Below, in pieces: positions 9,753 to 22,455 of a stretch of 64,000 nucleotides of DNA (its first letter is position 1; each line of letters opens with the position of its first letter). The position numbers were made by a program, and so were the translations under genes. The stretch spans positions 6,076,001-6,140,000 of the forward strand of contig NC_068567.1 in the NCBI RefSeq assembly GCF_025698545.1, written 5' to 3'. This DNA comes from Gossypium raimondii. Its lineage: Eukaryota > Streptophyta > Magnoliopsida > Malvales > Malvaceae. Below the pieces are notes generated by a model. The model did no database searches and was not told where the DNA came from. It saw only the letters and a program-made list of their open reading frames with translations.

Positions 9753-12700
9753 ATGGCGTCCACTCTTGCTAATAGTGTTCTTGACAGTAAGTTTTTCTCT
9801 ACCAAGAAAATAAGTGTCCTTCTTGATGATTCCAATTATCTCCTATGGAGGCAACAAGTTTTGCTAGCAGTTAAGGCTCACAAACTGCAGCCGTTTCTTG
9901 ATATCAACATAATACCGCCCCCTTCGATGCTTACCGATGGTGAAGGAGTGCTTCAAGAAAATGCTGAATTTGTGAAGTTTGAACGGCAAGATAGTGCTCT
10001 TGCTTCATGGCTGTTGTCTTCGGTAAGTTCTGATGTTCTTCCTCATCTCATTGGCCTTGAGACTAGTGCCCAGATCTGGAATTCTATTGTCAACCTGTAT
10101 GGTAGCAAAACTACCTCTCGACTGATGTTTTATCGTCGGGCTCTTCACTCACAACGGAAAGGTGATATGTCTATGAAAGATTTTCTTCTAAAAATAAAGT
10201 CCTATTGTGACAATCTTGCTAGCTGTGGAGAGGTCATAAGTGCTCATGAACACATCACGGCTATTCTCAATGGGCTGTAGTTTGAGTATGAGCCTATTGT
10301 TTCCATCATTCTTGTTGGTCAACAAATTTACTCAGTTTAGAGTGTCACAACAATGCTTCTGGATGCAGAAGCAAGGCAACAGGTTATCTTGGCTGAAACT
10401 CCCAGTTCTGCTAATCTGGTGTCTCAGCAGCCTGCACAGTCCAGCATCGATACTTTTGTGCCAACATATCACGCGTCCAACACTAGGGGTCGCGGACGTG
10501 GACGATCGTCTAGAGCTCGTGTTCAATGTCAACTATGTGGCAAAACTGGACATTTAGTTGACCGATGCTATCATCGATTTGATTCATCCTACAAAAGCAC
10601 CAACTACAGGCCTCCCCCACAAGCAAATGTCTGTATGCTTTCACCTGGTGCTTCATCATGGACTCCATCCGTACCAGTGGTTCAGTCTTTTCCTAGCTGG
10701 CCTCATCAGTCTCAACCGCCAACTACCTGGGCCAATTCCTACATAAGTCATCCCACACAGCATGCGGTTCCAAACCCTTCTCCTGTCTCCTCTCTACAGG
10801 CTCTAATTGTTACACCTGACACTGTGGGAGATCCTGCTTGGTATCCTGACTCCGGGGCCACACATCACCTCACCCACTCAGCTACGTCTGTTGGTGAAAA
10901 TCTGACGCACAACGGACCAGGTATGGTGTATGTTGGAAATGGTAGTACTCTTCCTGTTGTTTGTTCTGGTCAGTCTTCTTTGCTCACTAAGGCTCGACAG
11001 CTTTATATGAAGTCAATTTTATATACTCCTGGTGTCACTAAAAATTTGATGTCTGTATCTAAGTTCACCAGAGACAATCAGGTGATGTTTGAGTTCCTAC
11101 CATCACAATGCCAGGTACGTGATCTCAGGACCAGAGAAGTTCTTCTTCGAGGATCCGTGCACGATGGCCTCTACAAGCTCCATTTAAATAATAACCCCAA
11201 ACAGTCTCCTTCACAACACTATGCACGTTGTTTTGCAGCTACAAGTGCTACTCCTCTGAATGTGTGGCACTCTAGACTAGGGCATCCCTGTAAAAATGTG
11301 TTGCTCAAAGCTTTACAGAGTTGTAATCTGTCATTTGATGTGAATAAAGAAGAGGTTGCCTGTGTTGCATTCATCTTGGCAAGGAGCATAAACAACCGTT
11401 CCCCTCATCAACTTCTCACTATTCTGTTCCATTACAGTTAGTTGTTGCTGATGTTTGGGGACCAGCCCCAATAACCTCCAATGGTTTTCGGTACTATGTA
11501 ATGTTTACTGATGCCTGCACCAGATACTCATGGATTTATTTTCTGCACAAAAAGTCTGAGGTCTTGACAGTCTTTCCTCAGTTTCACAGACAGGTTGAGC
11601 GCACCCTTGGCGTACAACTACGAACAGTGCAAACGGATGGGGGGTGAATTTCAGTCGTTAAGACCGTATCTCTCTCAACATGGAATAGCTCATAGATTCA
11701 CTTGCCCCTATACTTCAGCTCAAAACGGTATTGTCGAACCCAAGCATAGACAAGTGGTTGAAACGGCTCTAGCCATGCTTGCACATGCCTCTATGCCAAT
11801 GGCTTCCTGGAGTGATGCTTTTAGCTGTGCCGTGTATCTTATCAACAGGCTTCCATCTGCTCCCCTCAACTTTGTCTCTCCCTATGAAAAACTTCATCAC
11901 ACCAAACCCAACTACAGTTTGCTCAAGACTTTTGGATGCTTGTGTTTCCCTAACCTACGATCGTACAACACCCATAAACTTCAGTTTCGATCCACTCCTT
12001 GTACTTTCATTGGTTACTCCTTCACTCACAAATGATACAGGTGTCTAGATGGCACTGGCAGAATCTATGTCACTCGACATATTACTTTTCATGAAAGCAG
12101 CTTCCCTTATAAGACTTTTGTCATGCACCCCACATCAACCAATAACTGTCCAACAGCTAGCTCCAAATTGCTTATTCTCCAGCCCAGCCCTCAGCAACCT
12201 TTTACCGCTTTATCACCTGCTAGGTCAACATTACCACTGTCAACCTCCTCTCCTGCACCCACTGATTCTTTACCTACCTAGTCCATCATACAGACTCATT
12301 CACCTACACATTCTCTACCTACCCCACCTGTCCCATCGAATTACTCACCAAACATCCCAACAAATTCCTCGCCTGTGTGTCCCATACCACAAAACTCTCA
12401 TCCTATGATTACCCGCAACAAAGCTGGCATCTTCAAGCCCAAAGCTTATTTAAGCAGTGTGAGTGAAGCTACAGATATTCCCACTAATATTCATACAGCT
12501 AAGGCGCACTCTTGCTGGCGTGAGGCGATTCATGCTGAGCTAGAGGTTCTTGCTCGCAACAACACCTGGAGCCTCTGTCCTTTGCTCTTGCATCGTCGCA
12601 CAGTTGGGTGTAAGTGGTTATTCAAAATAAAAAAGAAGGCTGACGGAACTGTTGACCGTTATAAAGCTAGGCTGGTAGCCAAGGGGTACTCACAGCATGC

Positions 12701-14019
12701 AGAAACAGATTTTCGGGACACCTTTAGTCCAGTCGTTCGAGCAGTGACCATCCGAACAGTTCTCGTAGTTGCCATAATGAAGGGGTGGCCTCTTCGACAA
12801 GTGGACGTGAACAACGCCTTCTTGAATGGGGAATTATCTGAAGATATATTCATGGACCAGCCACCTGGTTTTGAAGTAACAGGACCCAACAATCAGCGGT
12901 TGGTATGCAAATTAAATAAAGCATTATATGGGCTCCGACAGGCTCCAAGGGCATGGTTTCAAACTCTCCGACATTTTCTGATCAACAAGCTGGGCTTCCA
13001 TGCATCTAAAGCCGATTCGTCACTGTTCATTCGTACTACTGAAAGTAGTCAACTTCTACTTATGGCTTATGTTGATGATATTGTCCTCACAGGCAATTCA
13101 AGTGCAGCTCTTGACAGTGTGATAAGTCAGCTTCACAGTCAATTTGCACTCAAAGACTTGGGGTGTCTTAATTTCTTTCTTGGCATTGATGTGCAGTATA
13201 CTACTCACGGAGTGTGTCTTAGTCAGAAGAAATATATCCAAGAGATTCTGTCAAAAACTGGTATGACAGGTGCAGCCCTCACTCCAACACCTATGGTTAG
13301 TTTCCCAAAACGCACTGTCGCCTCCGTTGATCAAAAGCCTGTTGATGGACAGCTTTATCGTAGAACTATTGGTATGCTTCAATACCTATGCATTACACGA
13401 CCTGATTTGGCTTTCTGTGTTAACAAACTCAGTCAGTATATGAATGCTCCTAGTGAATCTCACTGAAAGGCCGTTAAACGAGTACTACGCTATCTGGTGG
13501 GTACCTTGGATCATGGGCTGTTCTTTACACAGGGGCAGTTTCAACTGATCTGCTACTCGGATGCCGACTGGGCATCTTCGGTTGAAGATAGGCGCTCTAC
13601 TACGGGCTACGTGGTGTATTTGGGGCCTAATCCAGTTGCCTGGTGCTCAAAGAAGCAGGTTGTGGTCTCCAGGTTGTCATCTGAAGCTGAATACCGCAGC
13701 TTGGCAAATTGTCTCTGAGCTGGTATGGGTTCAGCAGTTGTTACAAGAAATAGGGGTTTCAATAGAACAAACATCAGTGGTCTGGTGTGATAATACCTCC
13801 ACCGTGTCTATGGCATCAAATTCAACACATCATGCAAGAGTCAGACACGTTGAGATAGACCACCACTTTGTTCGGGAAAAAGTCATTGAAGGACTGCTCC
13901 AAATCAACTATGTACCCTCAGCACATCAAGTTGCAGATGTCCTTACAAAACATGTTCCCCCCAAACATTTTTCTGGCTTTCGGGAAGCTCTTCGAGTCAC
14001 AGCAAGGAACTTAGTTTAA
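9753..14019 (+). pseudogene. Copia gag-pol remnant with stops and frameshifts
   Basis: Gag opens at ATG 9753 (MASTLANS; a UBN2-like gag domain follows). A CCHC zinc knuckle (C-x2-C-x4-H-x4-C) is near 10530-10570, the protease WYPDSGATHH near 10840-10870, the integrase core between about 11440 and 12035, reverse transcriptase with its YVDD box near 13070, and RNase H from about 13550 to 14019. Lesions: in-frame stops at 10278, 10338, 12033, 12279 and 13464; frame changes near 11362, 11642 and 13712. Order integrase before RT defines Copia. The lesions make it non-autonomous. Confidence 0.93.
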
Positions 14020-14029
14020 AAGAATTTTG

Positions 14030-14042
14030 ACAACGAGGAGAA
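14030..14042 (+). other. Polypurine tract of the Copia element
   Basis: The purine-rich stretch ending in GAGGAGAA directly precedes the 3' LTR, as needed for plus-strand priming. Confidence 0.8.
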
Positions 14043-14248
14043 TGATAGAATATATAAAAGATAGTCAGTTGCTAGTAGTTAAGCTGTCAGTTACTAGCAG
14101 TTTGCAGTTAAGTTGTTAGTAGTTATTCTGGTAAAAAGCTAACAGCTTCACAATAGTTCTATAAATGTTGTATCGATCCACTTCTGTAATCAATAAAAAA
14201 GTTGTATATGCACTGCATAATTAAGCATGCATATTCTATATTCTAACA
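14043..14248 (+). repeat. 3' LTR of the Copia element
   Basis: 206 bp, the same length as the 5' LTR, with five substitutions (four transitions, one A/T) and no indels. Confidence 0.95.
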
Positions 14249-14509
14249 CTTTCAAGAGTCCACTTAAAAGTGTATGACATCAAGGTTGTAGTAATATTAA
14301 GATTGACTAGGTTGTAATGTGGAGGTAACCAAATATATTTTCAAGTGTTACAAACTCAAAAATAAAGTTTTTAAATGACTTAAACTTTCTACAAAAGTTT
14401 TTAAGCAACTCCAAGTCCTTTAAAATGTTTCTAAGCCACATTTTTTAAGGTTCCCAATCATGTCTCAAGACACAAGCATGCCTGTCTCAAGGTAGACCAA
14501 CATTGAAGC

Positions 14510-14680
14510 TAAAAATGCTTCAAAAGAACCTTGTCTCGAGACAATTGAATAGTTGTCTCAAAACATATGATCAATTGTCTCAAGACATGCCTATTGTGTC
14601 TCGAGACCTCAAGCTCCAATGGTCATATTTGTTCTTCTTGACTCGATACAATGGTTATATGTCTCGAGACATATTATTGC
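14510..14680. repeat. Clustered GTCTCGAGAC palindromes
   Basis: Several copies of TTGTCTCGAGACA/TGTCTCAAGACA-type words occur at irregular spacing of 20-45 bases in this stretch. The word is its own reverse complement around CTCGAG. It looks like an internally repeated piece of an old LTR rather than a regulatory array. Confidence 0.6.
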
Positions 14681-14757
14681 AGGCTACATTAAATGCGCGA
14701 AATAAATGCTCCCAACGGCTCCAAATATCCAAAAATTAGTTAGAGGGTATATATGCA

Positions 14758-16063
14758 TGTAACACCCCTATTTGGCCGTTTGTCCGACGAACAGTGATGT
14801 TACCAGAAAACATATATCATTTCAGAATAACAAAAATGAAGGTTTCAAAAGTTAAGTAAATAAGTAAAATTTAGCGAAACAATCTTAAAAATGTCGTTTG
14901 GCGGATTATAATCTTTAGAGTAAAAATCAAGAGAAAATAAATGTACGCCAGAACAGATATGACTTAAAAGGAAATTCTTTGGTGAAATGCCATCATTCAA
15001 TTAATATAAGACATTCGTTTTAAGAAACATCCCAAAATAGTTTATACATTGTTCTAACAAATGAGGCTAAGACTAGAGGCCACCTCGTATGATATACATG
15101 TTACAAATAATCAATGAATGGCTAACAACAAGTCTGCAATGTCTGGCTGAGTCCCTTGCAAGAGTCCGTAGTCTTTACCAAACCTTAAATGGTAAGAGGA
15201 AACTAGGTAAGTTCAAATGAACTTAGTGAGTCCCAAAGCAAATCACTGACCTTTCGATCAAGGTTTCAAGAAATGTAACCAAGTTAAATAAATAAGACAA
15301 TGATCATCAAACAGTTCACACGGATGCAACATTATAAATGTGTACAACCCAAGGGCTGAATCATAACGTAAAATAAGTATTATTCCCTGGCGTATATTGT
15401 CCACTTCTAAGTATGAATTACTATAACTTCAATTTACGTGCAAATATAATCTATTTCTGATTACAAATCACAAGAAATTTTCAAAGTTCAATTAGTGTTA
15501 GTTCACATGCGGATACTTATCACACTTAACACATATCACAGAAATACCCATCAGTTTAAGCACTATTCACATGCAGACATTTTTGCGTTTAACATGCATG
15601 CTTTGCATGGACAGCCATGGACCCCTTCCTTGTGTTAGCTTCTGATCCATTTAACGCTCCGAAGAGCTATGATTTCATTTAAATGGCTAAATGGATGGTG
15701 ATGATGATATTCATATTTTTATGTTTTTAATTACTTTATTTTTAAAATTTTACATTTTAATTTAATAAACTTTAAAATAAACATCACCAACCAATCGTCC
15801 ATAACATTTAATTATGGACTAATTGCAACATAAAACCTCTCATTTTCATTATTTAAACCATTTAATTAAGAAAAATTAATAGCAAGCAATTTTTCTAACT
15901 TTTACGATTTAGACCTTTTCCTTAATTAACTAGATAAATCTCAAAATTCTTGGACTAAATTTTAATATGACACTAATAACCTCGTAAACATTAAATAATT
16001 AATATTTATGGACTCACACGTCTAAATTATGGTCCCGAAGCCATTGGAAAATGAACTGTTACA
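14758..16063 (-). mobile_element. About 1.3-kb Gypsy-like LTR remnant
   Basis: It begins TGTAACACCCC and ends GAACTGTTACA, TG...CA ends that are inverted copies (TGTAACA/TGTTACA). The GGTCCCGAAGCC word near the right end matches the GGTCCCGAAACC of the LTR at 48793-51425, so the two share a family. Flanking pentamers (ATGCA and GGTTT) do not match, so the insertion was followed by a deletion or recombination. Orientation is inferred from the shared family ends. Confidence 0.65.
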
Positions 16064-16072
16064 GGTTTAGTT

Positions 16073-16258
16073 GATAAAACACTATTTATTAAGAGACATC
16101 AAGGTACCTTTGTGGTTGCACAAATCTATGTTGATGATATAATATTTGGTTATACATCTACCAACGTCAAGGATAGCTTTGTCAAGATGATGCAAAATAA
16201 GTTTGAAATGAGCATGGTAGGAGAATTGTCAGATTTTCTAGGATTTCAAACCATATGA
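16073..16258 (+). pseudogene. Orphan Copia reverse-transcriptase fragment
   Basis: Sixty-one codons in one open frame read DKTLFIKRHQGTF then IYVDDIIFG, the YVDD catalytic box of Copia reverse transcriptase, ending at a TGA (16256-16258). The identity is unmistakable, but neither the upstream fingers nor the downstream RNase H is nearby. The type (Tork/TNT1-like wording IYVDDIIFG) differs from that of the complete Copia element at 9.4-14.2 kb. The homology starts immediately after the LTR end at 16063. Confidence 0.88.
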
Positions 16259-17650
16259 GTAACATTTGCTAATTTATTTAAACTCTCTACAAAAACATTA
16301 ATTGTTTTTCAGTTTTAATTCTTTTTGAAGTTGTAATGTTGGGAACTTTGAACTAAATTTCATTTACCTTGGTTGTTATGTATGTGAAGTTGTGAACCCT
16401 TTTCCAATCTACTTACTATAATATAATTTATAATATTTTTATTATTGTAATCCTCATTTATTTTGCATTAATGATTGATTTGTTTGATTATGTTAATAGT
16501 TGAGTATGATTGATTAAGGGGTCATTATTGGATCTGGTACCCTGAGTGCAGTATATTCATTTGTAAACTTGTAATTTTTTTGAACAGATTTGTTAATAAA
16601 ACAAATTCATTGATTACATTAATATACATTGTATGATTGTCCTCATATGATTTTTGCACGCAAAGCAAAATGGATGCAAATGTCACTCATTGGTTGTCTA
16701 ATGTTTAAACTAATACTAGGTGGTATTACGTGGTCGAATCATAATACGGAAAGACAACTTATATTAATAGACGAACATAAACATGCCCTTAGTCTTATCG
16801 GAAACGAGCAAATTGATTGAAAGACTAGTATGTTGTCTATCAAGTCTAATTGGGGAGATGTTTTGTCTTAGACATCAAAGCAGATGACTCCCAGAAGATA
16901 GAAACATAGATGTGACTGACAGTATATTGGATTGGACCCAAGAAAAATAGATCCTGAATCCGTTTATGGATTTTTTTTCACTTGTGATGTTCATAATGTG
17001 GCATACCTAAATCCTGAGTGGATGATAGACTATGTATGAGTGACTCGTACACTTTGATGTAAGTAAAATCCTGAGCTCGAATAGATAAGGAATCAAAAGC
17101 TAGTGCGTTGGGTGTACGACTTCTGCAGTATGTAACGTCATTCACAACAGTGGAATTCCTAGCTCGAGACATGGGTAAATGATCTCCTCTCATTGGCATT
17201 ACATGGTCGATGAAAAGCAAATGTGGCCACATGTCGTTCGTCTTTGTGATGGATGATTTGATTATTATTTGATAGTAATTGATTTTTCATGAAGAAAGAT
17301 GTAATGTTTACCATGAGATAAAATAGAAGGAGAACGAATGTTACCCCAAAGAGATTAAAGATATCCTATGAGGGTAACACACTTATGACAAGGTTATTGG
17401 ACGAGCACTGATCGAGTTGCTTTCGTAATGGTATGTCATTAGAGAGAGCTCAGTCACGATACTATAGTGGAATGACTTCGTGATTATATGAGTTTATAAT
17501 TAGTAGGCGAAAAGCTAGAACTTAATTATAAATCATTTAAGCCTCAATTGCATATGTCCAATCGGTCGTTCCGCTAGCTCATTGAAATCATAAAAGAATT
17601 GCATGTTGAATCAAATGAACATAAATAAATAAATAGAAATGGTGACAATA
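16259..17650. other. Unrecognised sequence, probably old retrotransposon
   Basis: No gene or clear repeat structure. The stretch 16860-17580 has a balanced base composition unlike the surrounding AT-rich DNA, and lacks frames longer than 85 codons. This suggests decayed LTR or leader sequence, but I cannot name the family. Confidence 0.35.
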
Positions 17651-17654
17651 GAGA

Positions 17655-20110
17655 AATGTGAAATGTAAGAGCCCAAATTCGTCTAGCCCCGACAAAACAA
17701 AAACAAAAAATAAATAAAAATAAATAAAGAGTCCATTATTAAGTCCATTTACAAAAAAATATTGGCCCAAATAAAAAAGGCCCAAAACCCTCTATCCTAA
17801 ACCTAAACTGAATAAAAGAAAAATCCCTAATCCCTCTAGCCGACACCTCAGCCACGTTAGCAAGCACGCCTCCCAAAGTCCTCCTCTGCCACCATTTCAC
17901 CGAAATGGCAAAGCGTGGCTCTTCAGCGCCATTGACCTTGCCACGAACACCTGCAAAAAAAAAAAAGAAAAAAAGACAAGAAAAGGCAGAAGAACAATGA
18001 GCAGAGACAAAATCAAAAAAGAGAAAACAAAATAGAATATTGTAATCACTTTGGCTATAAAAGCCAAACAGACTCGTTGTAAACGATGGATAAATCAAAT
18101 ACAAAAAAAGAAAATAAATTCAATAGAGAAATAAAAAAGAACAAGTTACAAATGTGGTTTTTTTATTTTTTATTTTGATTTTTATCCTTTTTTTTTCTTT
18201 TCGTAAAGAACATAAAAAAATAGAAACAATATTTAAAGAAAACTTACCTTGCTGAAAAAGGGGAAACTGAAATATTTCTACCCCTTTTGTTGAGGTTCGA
18301 CTGAGTTTTTTGGGTTAAAAACCCCAGATCAACATCTCATGTGAGAAAAGGAGTCAAAAGGGACATTTTGGGTATTTTCTAGCCGCCGGAGGCGGCAGTC
18401 ACCGTCGCCGATGATCGGTGGTCGTGGCAGCCCTTGGGGCCGGAGGGGGAGAGAATTGAGAGAAAAAAAGAAATGAATTTTTTAAATTTTTTTAAATTTA
18501 TATAAGGACACTACACGACGTCGTTTTGGGGCATAGCTTAAAATGCCCAAAACGGCGTCGTTTTGAGGTAACCCGAATGCCCAACCCAAATTCCTTCAAG
18601 ATCCGCGTGTTTTCTAAAGGGAGGGGATATTTGTCGTTTTGGCCTTACCGCTTTTTTGCCTGTTTTAATTTTGTCCTGCATCCTTTTATTTTGTTTTATT
18701 TTTACCCCTTTTATTTTGTTCTTGTGCAATTTAATCCCCTGACCCACTATGGACCCATTGAGGGAATGACACATGTATATGTATGTGGGATAATTTCCCT
18801 CTGAATCCCTGTACATTTTATCCCATTTTAATTTAATCCTTTATGTTTCATTTCTTTATAATTTAGGCTTTTAATTTTATTATATTTTCAATTTACCCTT
18901 TATTCCCTTTTTTTTTTTTTTTTTGCAATTCATGCTCTAAATTTTGTTTAAATTTTAATTTAGCCCTTTATTTATTTAATCCCACCCCTTTCTTGTATGT
19001 TATTTAATTTCCAGCACTTTTAATTCCCTTATTTATATTTTTACCCTTTAAATTATGTAATTTGCATTTTATTCCTCAAGTTTCTTAATCATTTCATTTT
19101 ATTTTTTCTTATTTTTAAATGTTGGTATTATTGTTAAATGATTATTATTGCTAATTAATATTTTATTTTATTTTTTCATTATTAATATTACACAACCATG
19201 GTTATAGCATTCTCATACTTTTTATTTTTTTTACTATTTTTGTCATTGCTAATGTTCCACTTATTATTTTACTAATTATTGTCATTATTAAATAGTATTA
19301 TTAATGGGCTAAAATTATTTCAACTATTACTTTTATTATCTTATTATCATTTTTTACCCGCGTAAGCTATTTTATTCTATTTTTGCCACTACCATATTAT
19401 GTAACATGTTTAAATATTCGTTCATTTTGTATCACCACTCGAATAAATTAATTGCATATTGCTTGAAATGTTATGTTCATTTTTTATACGATGTATATTT
19501 AGTAACTTGAATTAAGGCAATGTTCTTTATTTTGAAGATTCGAGAAATTGTGCCCTAACTTACGGGGTACAATTCTCTCATTGAACCAAATAATTAGATA
19601 TCCTTCCCCCTTTTTTAAAAAAAATATTTAAAATATATAAGATTTAGACAATAATTAAACAGTGAGCGTTCTTGTTTTCGAGATTTCGAGATTTTGTACC
19701 TCAACTTACGGGATATGATTTTTCATCTTGATCGATTCAAAATGAGAAAACCTCCTCATTAAAAATTCAATTTAGAGAGGACATTTTCAATACCATCAAA
19801 CAACATCGCGCAAAAAAGGATCGTATTTTAAATTCGCTTCGAATTTTTAATTTTTGACATCAAAAGATCAAGTAGTCAACTAGGTACCAATTTTGGGCGT
19901 TATAAGAGTGTTAATCCTTCCTCATACGTAACTGACTCTCGAACCCATTTTTTGTATTTTGTAAACCGAAGATTACCGTTTTTGTAAACCTAACGTTTCA
20001 TTAAAATAACTGAGTTTTGAGGTGATCCAATCACACCTAAATAAAAAAGGATTGATGGCGACTCCATCTTCTTTTTAAAAATAAAAAGTCAATTCAAAAA
20101 AAGGTTTTGA
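17655..20110 (+). mobile_element. Tat/Ogre-like Gypsy LTR remnant
   Basis: It starts near TGTAAGAGCCCAAATTCG. A TATA box lies in GGCTATAAAAGCC (about 18051-18063). A GC-rich block with ACGACGTCGTTTTGG (about 18515) and its near mirror AACGGCGTCGTTTTG follows. Near the right end are TACCAATTTTGGGCGTTATAA (split here by position 19884-19905) and a TGGCGACTCC motif at about 20056-20065, which resembles the primer-binding region following Tat/Ogre LTRs. No partner LTR or coding domain is present. Family assignment is from memory of such ends, and limits are approximate. Confidence 0.5.
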
Positions 20111-20111
20111 C

Positions 20112-20215
20112 ATGAAACATTTGGAAATGATTATGGTTTTCTCCAAAATAAAAATGAAAATGGAGAAATCGAATCATTTGGAAATGAATGTGGTTTTCTC
20201 CAAAATGAAAATGAC
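20112..20215. repeat. Degenerate tandem duplication
   Basis: The phrase CATTTGGAAATGA(A/T)T...TGGTTTTCTCCAAAAT occurs twice, about 68 bases apart, with few changes. Confidence 0.7.
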
Positions 20216-20439
20216 TTGAAAAATGAATTTATGTTTTTTCAAATTAGATGAAGTTCGAAAATGGAAATAAATCAGTTGATCATACTGAACTGTTGAATAC
20301 GAAAATATTAAATATATTTTCTCATAGGTTCATTTACAGTAAAGTGGACATGATTTTAATAGAATTAGAATTAGATTGAGAAAATTATTTAATTGGAAAT
20401 ATATTGAAGTTTATTTTAGGAAATAGAAAAATAAATATT

Positions 20440-21690
20440 GGTTTGGATCAAATTATAAAGTATTGGGTTAAAAGCCCGAGAAGTACTTGTAATTGGACCT
20501 GATATGGAAAAGGCCCAAAAGCCTCTTTTGTAAAAGGGTGGGACAACAAACCCTAGTATTATTAACTAAGATTGTCGCCCCCTATACTCCTAGTTAGACT
20601 AGGAGTTCGTTTTTCTAGTTGAGATAAATTTTTACAATTCAACAAGGGTTTTACCTTTTCTCCTTATAAATAGATGGCACCAGTAGGGTTATTTATACAC
20701 AACTTTCAGATATCGTTATTCTACCAAAAAATAGAGAGACTTTTATTCTCTAACAATTAAATATATTTTTCGGAATAACGGTTCTACCGGTTTCTATTTG
20801 AGAAGAGATTTTCGTTTTTACATTAAAGAAAAGAAAACTATTTCTTATTCTATGTTTGATTCAATTCATTCGAGCCCACACTCGAAGCAGTTCGTGGTAC
20901 AAGAATAACGGAGAAAATTGTTTGGTTGAAAGCCAGGAATGATAAGGATCCATCTATCTAAAAACACAGGTGCAAATTCGGTCTTGGCTTTATTGCTATA
21001 AATATTACAAACTGGGTCAATTTTCAAAATTTCTATTTTCCGCTATGCAATGAAACCGTTTTTAAACCGGATTTTTCCCAACTGTCACTTGGGGGAGAAT
21101 TTGTATATCTTGTTGGATATGTTCTTCTATTATGGTTTGGTTCAAAAATTTTCCAAATGGGAATATTATTAAGGCAGTTTTTTAGTAATGCCCATTGGTG
21201 TCTAACACTACTCAGGTTATAAACTTGCCATGTTTGAGTTGGCAAGTTTTGGCAACAAAAATATTTGAGCTTTAATTCTTACTTATACTTTGGATGATTG
21301 CAAGCTCATCTATGATATCTAAGCTGGCTATAGCAACATATCATAGGGATTGGTTTGAATTAGATCAAGGCAATTGGCTTTTCAAGTTTGGTAAGTTCGG
21401 ATTGAATTGAGTAGAACTTGGAAGCTCATTGAAGATATTCTCTATACTTATTATCTTACTGGTTTCATGGGAAGATTGATTGTAATTGATATAGTATGTT
21501 AGCAAGCTTTGATTCCTTATAAATTGAGGAGACTTGTATAGGTGATGAACTTATCTAAAAGCACTTATTCTTGTTCATCGAGGAAAATATCTTGTGAGTG
21601 CCTTAAGTGCAAACTCAAGTGAGTTACTTGGTTAATGTCTTAAGTTTCCCTGAGGGAAGGGGACTTAGAGGAGATCACGTTTATCCAAAT
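20440..21690 (+). mobile_element. Copia LTR remnant with polypurine tract
   Basis: Around 21090-21105 the sequence CTTGGGGGAGAATTTG has the form of a Copia polypurine tract, followed shortly by TGTTGGATATG (21113), a plausible 3' LTR start. Upstream 20450-21060 looks like LTR or leader sequence with a TATA-like TATAAATAGATGG (about 20666). Downstream TTCCTTATAAATTGAGGAGAC (21521-21541) is a second promoter-like site inside the putative 3' LTR. No coding domain survives. Confidence 0.4.
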
Positions 21691-21699
21691 ATGAAATAA

Positions 21700-22450
21700 A
21701 TGTGAAACAAAGGGAATCATAAGCAATCTAGATGAAATATTTGCCGAATAACATATGCAAGCACGTGAAAATTTTTACAACACTAAAAGGATTAGACGAT
21801 TTCATTATGTAGTTGAAAGGTCTCAAAACAAAGTTTGGAGAATATGTATATATATGTATATATATATTCAATCGCATTCGTGCTTTTGGGTTTTGGATTG
21901 AGAAGTATTCCTTGTGTTTTTTTAGTGTCTACAAAAGTTATAAATAAAGCTAAACGAATATAATAGCTTTCATTTTTTATCATATAAAAATTTTAATTGA
22001 ATTTTAAATTCTAAAAAAATAAAATACGTGTGTTGGATCGCCCTTTTCGTCGTTTTTCTCTTCTTTTTTTTCTTTTAACAAGAGAAAAAGAAAAGGAACA
22101 TAAATAAAGAAAAAAAGAACAATTTGTACAAAAGCTTGTACCACCAACCAATACATAAATAAAACCTTTCAAGGGATGCCACGATCCGTCCTTGCATATA
22201 TTATACACACATATATCTTGCCTACAAAAGTTGACATTCTTTTCTCAAAACATTCACTTTTTATGGGTAAATGTATAATGGAATAGCTTGTAATAAAAAT
22301 CATATTGTATTTTGTTTTTTTCTAACCAAAAAATAATAAAATTAAGTCTTTAAATAAATAAAAAGTAAATCCATCATTTTTTTAAAAAAAATTGATCTAT
22401 TTGTATCGGTTTGGTTAACAAAATAATTAAATAGTGACATATGATGTGAC
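21700..22450. other. AT-rich intergenic sequence, nothing supported
   Basis: It contains a short (TATATG)n tract near 21845-21870 and a T/C-rich block near 22045-22100. Nothing else is recognised. Confidence 0.4.
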
Positions 22451-22455
22451 ACATA

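Larger units (their letters stand above)
9442..14248 (+). mobile_element. Complete Ty1/Copia LTR retrotransposon, coding-dead
   Basis: Full structure is visible: two 206-bp LTRs (TG...CA ends), a primer-binding site right after the 5' LTR, gag-pol remnants in Copia order (gag, zinc knuckle, protease, integrase, reverse transcriptase, RNase H), a purine tract before the 3' LTR, and exact 5-bp target duplications CTTTC at 9437-9441 and 14249-14253. The LTRs differ at 5 of 206 positions (2.4%), so the insertion is fairly young, yet gag-pol carries several stops and frameshifts. It can only move with proteins supplied by a relative. Confidence 0.96.

Noticed and set aside
17739..18104. 121-codon minus frame
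   Set aside because: Poly-Phe and low-complexity translation of an LTR region; no domain.
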